A DNA stretch of 64,000 nt, taken from the NCBI GenBank assembly GCA_937944885.1, contig CALFBB010000023.1, positions 1 to 64,000 of the forward strand, read 5' to 3'. Position 1 is the first letter of the stretch. Every line of letters begins with the position of its first letter. Below the pieces are notes generated by a model. That model saw only the letters and a list, made by a program, of their open reading frames with translations. It did not search any database and had not been told where the DNA came from. A program made the translations under genes and the position numbers. Source of the stretch: an uncultured cyanobacterium (GTDB lineage Bacteria; Cyanobacteriota; Cyanobacteriia; Thermostichales; Thermostichaceae). Shown here piece by piece: positions 44,851 to 53,604 of this stretch.

Positions 44851-45522
44851 ATGACTCACTCTTCCACCCGGCAAAGGCTGCTCAAGGCGGCCCGAGAGTT
44901 ATTTGTCCATCAAGGCATTACCCAAACGACGACCCGTCAGATTGCGGATTTGGCCGGCGTGAATGAGGTAACCCTATTTCGGCACTTCGGTACCAAGCAG
45001 GGGCTGCTGTTGGCGGTGTTTGCGGAGTTGGGGGTGTTTTCAGGTATTGCTGACTTGCCCCTGCCAGACCAGTCTGGCGGCAACATTGAGCAACCGCAGC
45101 TGAAGGCCATTTTGCTCAACTACGTTCACAGTTGCTTTCGGGCCTTGGCGGATAATCCGGAATTGGTGCGCTCTCTGGTAGGAGAGGCAGGGTCTTACTC
45201 AGCGGCTCACCGCCAGGCTTTGCGGGAAGGTTTTCTGCGGGCCCAAAAACAGCTGCGGGATTATCTTTACAAATTCTTTCCACCCAACCCAGAGACATCA
45301 ACGCCAGACCGGGTAGGTGAAGCAGCGGGGGTTTTGCATCTGATGATTCTAGGAGCAGCTGTGTTGGAGGTAACGGCTCAGCTGCCCGCTGGTCTGGGAA
45401 GACCGAACCCCAGCTCACCTGTGTCTGCAGAAGGGGGGATCCCACCTCTGTTGCAGGCCTGCGTGGAGGTGTGGATGGCAAGCATAGGGCAAATAGAGGT
45501 AAATAAACCTCCCACCGACTAA
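44851..45522 (+). CDS. TetR family transcriptional regulator
   Basis: The 223-residue protein has an N-terminal TetR helix-turn-helix (RQRLLKAARELFVHQGI, then TTTRQIADLAGVNEVTLFRHFGTKQGLL split at about 22-55) and a helical ligand-binding domain. The ATG at 44851 starts directly before MTHSSTRQR, the usual family N-terminus. The divergent arrangement with the desaturase and the palindrome between them suggest control of lipid desaturation and of itself. Confidence 0.9.
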   Translation: MTHSSTRQRLLKAARELFVHQGITQTTTRQIADLAGVNEVTLFRHFGTKQGLLLAVFAELGVFSGIADLPLPDQSGGNIEQPQLKAILLNYVHSCFRALADNPELVRSLVGEAGSYSAAHRQALREGFLRAQKQLRDYLYKFFPPNPETSTPDRVGEAAGVLHLMILGAAVLEVTAQLPAGLGRPNPSSPVSAEGGIPPLLQACVEVWMASIGQIEVNKPPTD

Positions 45523-45550
45523 GGTAGGGGGCTCGTAGCAGCCTTGGGTG

Positions 45551-46010
45551 AAAAGAGAGGAGGTTGTAAGCCGGGTTCTGTAGTGCAGAGCCTACCTAGG
45601 GCGTAAAGCCCAGGTGAATCTGTACTGGCGATCATCTATCTGGGAGTGATGTTACCATCACCCTCTAGCGGCACACCCTCACCGAAACCACCCTTCCCCA
45701 ACTGGGTACCGTGATCTCGGTGCAGCCTACAGGGGCGAAGAACAGCCATATCCTGTCTGCTGCGGCCTTGCTTTCCACCGGGGTTTACCGAGCCAACGCC
45801 TCTCGACGTTGCTGGTGGGCTCTTACCCCACCTTTGCACCCTTGCCTGTGCTGAATCAGCCATCGGCGGTATGTTTCTGTGGCACTGTCCTCACGGTTGC
45901 CCGCACTGGGAGTTTCCCCAGCGGTGTGTTCTTCTGAAAGCCCGGACTTTCCTCATGGTGCTGCCTGGTGGCGGCAGCAGCCACGCGACCGCCTGCCCCT
46001 CCCCTCTTTT
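45551..46010 (-). ncRNA. rnpB: RNase P RNA
   Basis: Read on the minus strand, this contains the hallmark GAGGAAAGTCCGGGC near the 5' part (complement of 45941-45956) and the 3' sequence ACAGAACCCGGCTTAC (complement of 45567-45582). The ends AAAAGAGGGGAGG and CCTCCTCTCTTTT pair to form helix P1, which sets the limits at about 46010 and 45551, giving 460 nt. Open frames across it are artefacts. A promoter is visible just upstream. Confidence 0.93.
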
Positions 46011-46017
46011 CAGCTCT

Positions 46018-46048
46018 AGTGTATCCTGGGCCCTGCTCTTAGCCACAA
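46018..46048 (-). promoter_or_regulatory. Promoter of rnpB
   Basis: On the minus strand TTGTGG (46048-46043) and TACACT (46023-46018) are 19 bp apart, and the -10 box ends 7 nt before the first base of the P1 helix at 46010. The rest of the gap to mutS (46049-46187) shows nothing else. Confidence 0.55.
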
Positions 46049-46187
46049 CTGTTCACCGGTAGAGGGCGGGCTTCTCTGGTCTTTTGGCGCCAGCTGTGGG
46101 AACAACCTGATCCAGGTTTTGGCAGTGGGAACATATGGGCAGTTGCTCGACGGGATCCCGCTCAGGCTTACTCTTGGGGCTGTGGGG

Positions 46188-48797
46188 TTAAGGGTTCGGG
46201 GAATGCTGGTTCTGACTTTGGTCTCTCAGGCCGAGTCCGATGCAACTGTGCTTTTCCACCAGCTCCAGGACCTGCTTGGCCCGTTCAATCACCGGTTTGG
46301 GCAACCCTGCCATGCGTCCCACCTCGATGCCATAGGAGCGATCTGCTCCACCCGCTTGGACTTGGTGCAGAAATACAATCCGATCCTCCAGTTCTTTCAC
46401 CACCACCTGGAAGTTAGCCACGTTGGGCAGCAGCGTTTCCAACTGGTTGAGCTCGTGGTAGTGGGTGGCAAAGAGGGTACGGGCCTGCACTCGGGTGGCC
46501 AGGTATTCGGCCACGGCCCAGGCAATGGAAAGGCCATCAAAGGTGGCGGTGCCGCGGCCAATCTCATCCAGCAACACCAGTGAGCGCTCGGTGGCGTGGT
46601 TAAGGATGTTGGCGGTTTCGTTCATCTCCACCATGAAGGTGGATTGGCCGGTGGCCAGATCGTCAACAGCCCCAACACGGGTAAAAACGCGATCACACAG
46701 ACCCAATTCCGCTTCTTCAGCGGGGACAAAGCTGCCCATCTGGGCCAGGATTTGAATCAACCCAATCTGTCGTAGGTAGGTGGATTTGCCGGACATGTTC
46801 GGCCCGGTCAGGATGATTAGATCTGGGCCTTGTGGGGATCCCAAATCTACAGAATTGGCCACAAACAGACCTCTGGGCAGGGATTTTTCCACCACCGGGT
46901 GGCGACCCTCCTTGATGTAAAGGCGGCGATCCTGAGTGATGCGGGGGCGGACATACCCCTGTTGCACGGCTACTTCTGCTAGGCCAAACAAGGCATCTAC
47001 TGCTGCAAGGGTCTGGGCCACTGCTCGGATCTGGGTGGCCTGGGATCCCGCCTGTAGGCGCAACTGCAAAAACAGCTCGTACTCCCGTTGGTTGATGTCG
47101 GTTTGGGCGGTGAGGATACGGGCTTCTTTTTCCTTTAGCTCTGGGGTGATGAAGCGCTCCTCGTTGGTCAGGGTTTGCTTGCGGATGTAGTGCTCCGGTA
47201 CCTGGTTGGCTTTGGCGCGGCTGATGCTTAGGTAGTAGCCAAAGGCTTTGTTAAAGCCCACCTTCAGAGTGGGGATGCCGGTGCGTTCCCGCTCGATTTT
47301 CTCTAGGTTGGCAATCCACTGGCGGTCTTGTTCCACCTGTTGCCGCAGCCGATCCAGCTCCGGATCAACCCCTGCTTGGATCAATCCCCCTTCGGTGAGC
47401 AGAGGCGGGGGGGAGGGGAGGAGGGTGCGCTCAATTAACCGGCCCAAATCCACCAAGTTGGGATCCACCTGCTGCAAGCTCTGCAACAGCGGGGTCTGGG
47501 CGGTGGCCACCCAATCGGCCAGCTCCGGTAGCTTGCTCAGAGAAGAGCCCAAGGCCACCAGCTCGCGCGGATTGGCGGTGCCGGATCCCACCCGACTGGC
47601 CAGGCGCTCCAGATCATAAAGAGAGTCCAGCAGGGATCCCAGGCGGGTCCGCAGGGAGGGATTGTTGAGCAGCTCTTGGATGGTGTCTTGGCGCAGCTGG
47701 ATCTGGACTGGATCCTGCAAAGGTTGCAACAACCAGCGGCGCAGGGCTCGTCCCCCCATGGCGGTGCGACTGTGATCCAGTACCCAGAGCAGGGATCCCA
47801 CAAAGGCCCCTTCGCGGATGGTCTGGGTCAATTCCAGGTTACGGCGGGTTTGGGGATCCAAAAGTAAGTAGTCCGTTAAGTAATAGGTGCGGGGAGGAGG
47901 CAAGAGGGGGGAAAGCCCCTCCTGCGCCAGGTTTTTCTGGGTTTCTTCTAGGTATTGCAACAGGCCGCCGGCAGCGCGAACGGCCAAAGGCAAATCGGCA
48001 CAGCCCAGTCCCTCCAGAGAGCGTAGGCCATAGCTCTGCAAAAGATAATCCCGTGCTCTCCCCAGTTCAAAGGGCCCTGCTGGCCGCAGCGTATACCGGT
48101 ACTGGCCGGGTAAGTCGCTCAGAGCTTGGGGGTTGCTGGGGCGCACTAAGGTAAGCCCTAAGCCATCCTCCGCCGGGATTAAAACCTCCGCCGGCTGCAG
48201 CCGTGCCAGTTCTTGCTCCAGCTTTTCCGCCCCGGCGCTTTGGCAGACCCAAAACTCCCCGGTGGAAATATCGGCGTAGGCCAAGCCCCAAGGAAAATCG
48301 CAGCCCTTGGTATTCTGCAGACGGACAATGGCGGCCAGGTAGTTGTTTTGCCGCGCCTGCAGCAGCTCTTCTTCCAAAACCGTGCCGGGGGTAATTACCC
48401 GTGTGACTTCCCGCCGTACCAGTCCCTTGGCTTGATCCGCCGGTTCCATCTGGTCGCAGACGGCGATGGCATAGCCCTTGCCCACCAGCTGCGCGGCATA
48501 GCGGGCAAAGGCATGGTGGGGCACACCACACATGGGGATCCGCCCGATTGCTCCCCCCTCCCGCCCGGTGAGCACCAGCTCCAGCTCCCGTGAGACCAGC
48601 TGGGCATCCTGAAAAAACAGCTCGTAGAAATCCCCCAGCCGGTAAAACAACAGGGCCTGGGGATACTGCCGCTTTAGCTCCACGTAGTGCTGCATCATCG
48701 GCGTGAGCAAAGCAGGATCCACCGTCAGGGCATCCCAAGTTTCGGTAGAAGCAGAATTAGAAGACATAGAATCCGCACGTCCATCCAGAGGAACCAT
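46188..48797 (-). CDS. mutS: DNA mismatch repair protein MutS
   Basis: MutS recognises mismatches and starts repair with MutL. The 869-residue protein has the N-terminal mismatch-binding motif [15 protein letters not shown] (Phe-x-Glu present), the core lever domains, and the ATPase domain with Walker [10 protein letters not shown], Walker B-type [20 protein letters not shown] (split) and the FATHYHEL switch. Length is typical. ATG 48797 has AGGTCAAG upstream; ATG 48767 is also possible. Confidence 0.96.
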   Translation of the reverse strand: MVPLDGRADSMSSNSASTETWDALTVDPALLTPMMQHYVELKRQYPQALLFYRLGDFYELFFQDAQLVSRELELVLTGREGGAIGRIPMCGVPHHAFARYAAQLVGKGYAIAVCDQMEPADQAKGLVRREVTRVITPGTVLEEELLQARQNNYLAAIVRLQNTKGCDFPWGLAYADISTGEFWVCQSAGAEKLEQELARLQPAEVLIPAEDGLGLTLVRPSNPQALSDLPGQYRYTLRPAGPFELGRARDYLLQSYGLRSLEGLGCADLPLAVRAAGGLLQYLEETQKNLAQEGLSPLLPPPRTYYLTDYLLLDPQTRRNLELTQTIREGAFVGSLLWVLDHSRTAMGGRALRRWLLQPLQDPVQIQLRQDTIQELLNNPSLRTRLGSLLDSLYDLERLASRVGSGTANPRELVALGSSLSKLPELADWVATAQTPLLQSLQQVDPNLVDLGRLIERTLLPSPPPLLTEGGLIQAGVDPELDRLRQQVEQDRQWIANLEKIERERTGIPTLKVGFNKAFGYYLSISRAKANQVPEHYIRKQTLTNEERFITPELKEKEARILTAQTDINQREYELFLQLRLQAGSQATQIRAVAQTLAAVDALFGLAEVAVQQGYVRPRITQDRRLYIKEGRHPVVEKSLPRGLFVANSVDLGSPQGPDLIILTGPNMSGKSTYLRQIGLIQILAQMGSFVPAEEAELGLCDRVFTRVGAVDDLATGQSTFMVEMNETANILNHATERSLVLLDEIGRGTATFDGLSIAWAVAEYLATRVQARTLFATHYHELNQLETLLPNVANFQVVVKELEDRIVFLHQVQAGGADRSYGIEVGRMAGLPKPVIERAKQVLELVEKHSCIGLGLRDQSQNQHSPNP

Positions 48798-49019
48798 CTT
48801 GACCTGGTACCAGACCTTAAACAACCCCTGCCTCAGCTGTTCTTACCCAAGGGGGGACTAGAACCTGGAATCATTGTCCTAGCACGCCTGAGTGTTCCTC
48901 TAGCCGCTACGGTTAGCCCCTGCTGTCAACCCAACTGGGCCTGGCCCATTAGATGCTTGGCAAGGGATCCAAGCGGATTTCCCTTAACCCCCTCAGCCCG
49001 GCACCTGTTGGTTTACTTA

Positions 49020-49059
49020 TTGCAAGTAACTTGCAAAAGCTAAGCAGCAGTGATATTCT
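49020..49059 (+). promoter_or_regulatory. Promoter with operator palindrome for the uptake cluster
   Basis: TTGCAA (49031-49036) and TATTCT (49054-49059) are spaced 17 bp apart. The -35 box is the right arm of a perfect palindrome TTGCAAGT-A-ACTTGCAA (49020-49036), so a bound repressor would block it. The arms equal those of the palindrome at 44800-44816, except for the spacer (1 rather than 3 bp). A small stem GTTGAG/CTCAAC follows at about 49073-49091 in the leader. No cobalamin-riboswitch box is seen. Confidence 0.6.
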
Positions 49060-49153
49060 GACACCACACAACTGTTGAGTTTATCTCTCAACAAAAGTCC
49101 GGCCTTTCCCCGCCTTTAGGATTTGCTGCCTAGGGTGGAGAGAGGAGGTTTCT

Positions 49154-50218
49154 TTGTCAAAAAAAGCTATAGAGGCTGCTGAAGTGCTGGCTAATTCTGA
49201 ACGTTCGTCCCTGAGTGGGGGGAGAGCCCCAAAGCAGAGGCGGTGGGAAATACCTCCCCTTGCTCTGGCCTGTCTGCTACTGGGTTGCATTAGTTTAGTA
49301 CTTCTGTTCTCTTTAACTTTGGGTTCTGTGCCCATGAGTGGTGGAGAGGTTTGGCGGGCCCTGTGGCGACAGGGGGATCCCACCCATCAGACCATTCTCT
49401 GGCAGCTACGCATGCCGCGGGCGCTGTTGGCCCAGTTGGTGGGGGCAGCGCTGGGTATGGCCGGGGCCCTGTTGCAGGGGATGCTGGGGAATGGGTTGGC
49501 GGATCCCTATTTGCTGGGGATTTCGGCGGGGGCAGGCTTGGCGGCAGTGGGGCTACTCACCTTGGGGGAGTGGACCCGTTGGGTGCCCTTGGCGGCTTGG
49601 AGTGGGGGAGTGCTCACCACTTTGTTGGTGTATGGGCTGGCCCGCAGCCGCAGCGGATTGGCGGTAGAGCGGTTGATCCTGGCGGGGGTGGCGGTAAGTG
49701 CCTTGTTTGGCGCCATCAGTTCCACCTTGCTGCTGATGGCCGATGACCGCGTGCAGGTGGCTTTGAGCTGGTTAATCGGTAGCCTGAGCGGGCGGGGCTG
49801 GCCGGAGGTGCAAACGGCAGGGATGTACATCCTGGTGGGCTTGGGTCTGGGCTGGGGACAGGCGCGGGCTTTGAACCTACTGAGTTTGGGGGAGGAGATG
49901 GCCGTTGGTTTGGGGATCCCTTTGGCCCGTACCCGGGTGGTGATTGGTTTAGTGGCAGCTTTGTTGGCGGCAGCAGCAGTCAGTGTTGGCGGGTTGATTG
50001 GCTTTGTTGGGTTGGTGGTGCCCCACATGGTGCGGCAGACAGTGGGATCCGATTACCGCTGGCTGTTGCCCCTTGCGGCGCTGGCAGGGGCGGGATTACT
50101 GGGATCCGCTGATATTCTGGCCCGCTTGGGAGCGGTGGAGCTGCCGGTAGGGGTGGTAACCGCCTTGATGGGGGCACCCTTTTTTGGTTGGCTGCTGCGG
50201 CAGCGGGGGGCAGCCTGA
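49154..50218 (+). CDS. FecCD/BtuC-family ABC permease
   Basis: The 354-residue protein has about nine or ten membrane helices and the FecCD signatures GAALGMAGALLQGMLGNGLADPYLLGISAGAG (split at about 98-130) and GLIGFVGLVVPHMVR near the C-terminus. It would form the inner-membrane channel for a siderophore, haem or corrinoid. The start is TTG with GGAGG 5 nt upstream; a 40-residue cytoplasmic leader precedes the first helix. Its stop overlaps the ATPase start by one base (TGATG). Confidence 0.92.
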   Translation: MSKKAIEAAEVLANSERSSLSGGRAPKQRRWEIPPLALACLLLGCISLVLLFSLTLGSVPMSGGEVWRALWRQGDPTHQTILWQLRMPRALLAQLVGAALGMAGALLQGMLGNGLADPYLLGISAGAGLAAVGLLTLGEWTRWVPLAAWSGGVLTTLLVYGLARSRSGLAVERLILAGVAVSALFGAISSTLLLMADDRVQVALSWLIGSLSGRGWPEVQTAGMYILVGLGLGWGQARALNLLSLGEEMAVGLGIPLARTRVVIGLVAALLAAAAVSVGGLIGFVGLVVPHMVRQTVGSDYRWLLPLAALAGAGLLGSADILARLGAVELPVGVVTALMGAPFFGWLLRQRGAA

Positions 50219-51057
50219 TGAAGACCACTATGCCCATCCTACAGGCGGAAAACCTGACAGGCGGGTATGGCCTGCGACCGGTGGTGCGGCAGATCAGCCT
50301 ACAGGTGGAGCGGGGGGAATGGCTGAGTATTGTCGGCCCCAATGGCTCTGGGAAGTCCACGTTGCTGCGGTTGCTGAGCCGAGTGCTGCTGCCCTTACAA
50401 GGTCAGGTGTGGCTAGAGGGCAGAGATATCCACCGGCAGTTTACGCCACAACAGCTGGCTCAACGGCTAGCTCTCCTACCGCAGCAGCAGCGCATTCCCC
50501 AGGGACTAAGCGTGCGGCAACTGGTGAGCTTAGGTCGTGCTCCTCACCAGCCCTGGTGGCGGTGGCAGTTACCACGGGCGGACTGGCAGCGGGTGGAACA
50601 GGCGCTGGAGCAAACCGGATTGGGATCCCTAGCGGCGCGACCGGTGGAAACCCTTTCGGGTGGGGAACGGCAGCGGGCCTTTTTGGCACTCGCACTGGTG
50701 CAAGAGCCGCAGGTGTTGCTCTTGGATGAACCTACCACCTTCTTGGATCTGCACTACCAGCTGGAGCTACTGGAGCTGTTGCAGCGGCTGAAACAGGAGC
50801 GGGGGCTGACTCTCATCACGGTACTCCACGACCTAAACCTGGCGATTCGCTACAGCCGGCGGATTGCCCTGCTGGGATGCGGTTGTATGCAGGCCATCGG
50901 ATCCCCCCGCGAGGTTTTGACCCCCGGTCGGGTACGGCAGGTGTTTGGCCTAAAGGTGGAGTGGATCTCTACGCCAGTGGGTGGGCAACTCTGTCCTTTG
51001 GCAGCAGTGGGTAGAGGGGAAGAAAAAACTTTGAACGTTCTAGAACTGTCTTCTTGA
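50218..51057 (+). CDS. FecE/BtuD-type ABC ATPase
   Basis: The 279-residue protein has Walker A GPNGSGKST, signature LSGGERQR, Walker B VLLLDEPTTFLD and switch VLHDLN, which place it with the haem/siderophore/vitamin B12 ATPases. The ATG overlaps the permease stop, so translation is coupled. The receptor gene follows after 25 bp. Confidence 0.93.
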   Translation: MKTTMPILQAENLTGGYGLRPVVRQISLQVERGEWLSIVGPNGSGKSTLLRLLSRVLLPLQGQVWLEGRDIHRQFTPQQLAQRLALLPQQQRIPQGLSVRQLVSLGRAPHQPWWRWQLPRADWQRVEQALEQTGLGSLAARPVETLSGGERQRAFLALALVQEPQVLLLDEPTTFLDLHYQLELLELLQRLKQERGLTLITVLHDLNLAIRYSRRIALLGCGCMQAIGSPREVLTPGRVRQVFGLKVEWISTPVGGQLCPLAAVGRGEEKTLNVLELSS

Positions 51058-51082
51058 AATTTTAGGTTGTGAGTGAGGCGTT

Positions 51083-53530
51083 ATGAGAGCTATGGGTCGT
51101 TTTTCGGGTGTCTTGGGTCTGGGGCTGAGTGTAGGGCTGGGTTGGGGATCCTTGGCTTGGAGCCAAACTCAACCGATGGCAGAGTCTATGTCGGATTCGC
51201 CGTTGCTGGCTCAAGCTACCCCTGCTCCTGTTCAGGGAGCAACCACCCTGCAGGAGCAAATTCGCGAACTGGAGGCCCAAATTGAGGCCGCTCGCCAGCG
51301 GGGGGATCAAGCAGAGGTGGAACGGCTACAGGCGGATCTGCGGGTACTGCAGCAGGAGGGCACCCCTGTATTTAACCTGCAACAGATCACGGTAACGGGC
51401 ACCCGCACAGAACGCTCCTTGGCCGATTCCCCCGCCAGCATTACCGTGATCGACCGGGAGCGCCTGCAACAGGAGCTGATCCAAAACATTCAGGATCTGG
51501 TGCGCTACGAGCCGGGGGTCAGTGTCCGGCGCAGCCTTCGCTATGGCCTGCAGGATTTCAACATCCGCGGCCTAGACAGCAACCGCGTGTTGATCCAAGT
51601 AGACGGGATCCGACAGCCGGAACGCTTTACTTTTGGCCCTTTCAACATTGGTCGAGACAGCTTTGAGCTAGAAACCCTAAAAACCGTTGAAATTATTCGC
51701 GGCCCGGCCTCTACCCTTTACGGCAGTGATGCCCTAGGGGGAGTGGTTACCTATGCAACCTTGGAACCTGGGGATCTGTTGGGAGAACGGGATAGCCATA
51801 TAGGCCTTTCCAGCCAGTACAGCAGCAGCAACCAAGGTTTTGTCAATACCCTCAGCCTGGCCGGGCGGCAGGACAACCTGGAAGCAATGCTGATCTACAC
51901 CCGCCGGGATGGACGGGAAATCGACATCAAAGGTGACGCCAGCCTAGTGGATCCCAAGACAGAAACGGGAGATAACCTCCTGGCCAAGTTGGTTTATCGC
52001 TTTGATCAGTACAGCAGCCTTAACCTCACCGGAGAGTATTTCAACCGGCGCACCACCACCACTAGCGCTCCCCGTAACTTGGCTACGGGCATTAGCTTTT
52101 TTGAGGAAACCATTGATGTAGAGCGCAGCCGCCTTAGCCTGGAATACCGCTACAGCAACCCTGATAACCCAGCCTTTGAGCTGGCCACTGCCCAGATCTA
52201 CTACCAACCGGCTCGCACCCAAGAACCGAGTGTAGAAAATCGTACTCTCACGGTGCAAGGACGACCGGTACCGGTGCGGCGGGATACCTTCAACGAGCTG
52301 ATCAGCAACATCTTGGGAGTGAGTCTACAGGCCCAGAGCCGCTTGCAAACGGGGGATATCTCCCACCGGCTGGTCTATGGAGTGGATTTATCTACCACTC
52401 GCAATGAACGTCCCCGTAACCGCTTCCAGACCAACCTGCAGACGGGGGAGGTTACCCAGAACATTCCCCCCGATGTTTTCCCCACCAAAGACTTTCCCGA
52501 TTCTGATACGGTGCGCTTTGGCCTTTATTTGCAGGATGAGATTGAGTTTAATGGTGGCAATCTCACCCTTATCCCCGGCATCCGCTACGACACCTACAAC
52601 CTCACCCCCAGCCCCGATGAAGACTTTTTGAGAAGTGGAGCAGAAGCCGTCAGCCTCTTTGCCGATGCCATCTCCCCCAAGTTGGGCCTGGTGTGGCGGC
52701 TTAACCCCAACCTCACCTTTACCGCCCAGTACAACACCGGCTTCCGAGCCCCCCAATACAATGAAATCAACAGCGGCTTTACCAACCTCACCAGTCCTTT
52801 TTTCCGCTACCGCACCCTCTCCAACCCTGACTTGCGTCCGGAGACCAGCCAGGGCTTTGAGGTGGGCTTGCGGGGGATCTACCCTCAGGCCAGCTTTAGC
52901 TTAGCCGCCTACTACAACGATTACTACGATTTCATTGAAGCTTTCCGAGAAGTGGGATCCGAGCCTTCTCCTCCCGGCTCCGGCCCTCCAGGCGGTCCGC
53001 CACCTCCACCGGTGATTTTGTTCCAAAGCCAAAATGTCAGCCGTGCCCGCATCTATGGCGTAGAAGCAACAGGGCAGTATTTCTTTAGCCCAGATTTGAC
53101 GGGGTGGAGCCTGAACGGCAGCTTTGCCTGGGCAGTGGGGGATAACCTTACCGAGGATAAGCCGCTTCTCTCCATTGAGCCACTGACAGCGGTGTTGGGG
53201 TTGAACTATGACGATCCCAGCCAAATCTGGGGCGCGAGGCTGATAGCCACTTTGGTTGCCGATCCGCGCGATCCGCAGCGGGAAGTGGTACGGCCAAACC
53301 CGAATGCACCCCCGCAAGTTCCCTTTGTTGCCAGTGGCTATACGGTTGTTGATTTGCTGGCCTACTACAACTTGGACAACAACTGGCAGTTGAACTTCGG
53401 GGTCTTCAATCTTTTCGATGAACAGTATTTCCTCTACTCCGAAACCCGCAACCTGTTTGTTGGGCCGGAAGTGGAGCGACGAGCTCAACCGGGCAGGAAT
53501 GTAGCTTTGAACTTTTCTAGTCGTTTTTAG
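51083..53530 (+). CDS. TonB-dependent outer-membrane receptor (haem-receptor-like)
   Basis: The 815-residue protein has a signal peptide (to about residue 27), a coiled stretch TTLQEQIRELEAQIEAARQR (54-73 and beyond), a plug domain (about 98-225; ITVTGTRTERSLADSPASI, VRYEPGVSV, FNIRGLDSNRVLIQVDG) and a C-terminal 22-strand barrel ending with FSSRF. The plug and the FRAP (near 555) and NPDL boxes resemble haem/haemoglobin receptors. The histidine normally found between those boxes is absent (QYNEINSGFTNLTSPFFRYR). It transports an unidentified ligand. TonB and binding-protein genes follow. Confidence 0.88.
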   Translation: MRAMGRFSGVLGLGLSVGLGWGSLAWSQTQPMAESMSDSPLLAQATPAPVQGATTLQEQIRELEAQIEAARQRGDQAEVERLQADLRVLQQEGTPVFNLQQITVTGTRTERSLADSPASITVIDRERLQQELIQNIQDLVRYEPGVSVRRSLRYGLQDFNIRGLDSNRVLIQVDGIRQPERFTFGPFNIGRDSFELETLKTVEIIRGPASTLYGSDALGGVVTYATLEPGDLLGERDSHIGLSSQYSSSNQGFVNTLSLAGRQDNLEAMLIYTRRDGREIDIKGDASLVDPKTETGDNLLAKLVYRFDQYSSLNLTGEYFNRRTTTTSAPRNLATGISFFEETIDVERSRLSLEYRYSNPDNPAFELATAQIYYQPARTQEPSVENRTLTVQGRPVPVRRDTFNELISNILGVSLQAQSRLQTGDISHRLVYGVDLSTTRNERPRNRFQTNLQTGEVTQNIPPDVFPTKDFPDSDTVRFGLYLQDEIEFNGGNLTLIPGIRYDTYNLTPSPDEDFLRSGAEAVSLFADAISPKLGLVWRLNPNLTFTAQYNTGFRAPQYNEINSGFTNLTSPFFRYRTLSNPDLRPETSQGFEVGLRGIYPQASFSLAAYYNDYYDFIEAFREVGSEPSPPGSGPPGGPPPPPVILFQSQNVSRARIYGVEATGQYFFSPDLTGWSLNGSFAWAVGDNLTEDKPLLSIEPLTAVLGLNYDDPSQIWGARLIATLVADPRDPQREVVRPNPNAPPQVPFVASGYTVVDLLAYYNLDNNWQLNFGVFNLFDEQYFLYSETRNLFVGPEVERRAQPGRNVALNFSSRF

Positions 53531-53604
53531 CTCTTAGACGGAAAACTCTCCTGCTTCTGAGTGCTTCCGCCTGCTGCTTGCCTTGACTTTGGTGATTGCC
53601 GGTG

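Noticed and set aside
45636-46062. Open frames of 63-75 codons on both strands
   Set aside because: They lie entirely within the RNase P RNA gene.
49037-49153. Cobalamin riboswitch for the uptake cluster
   Set aside because: No B12-box-like GCCACTG and too little sequence for the full fold; only a six-base-pair stem is present.
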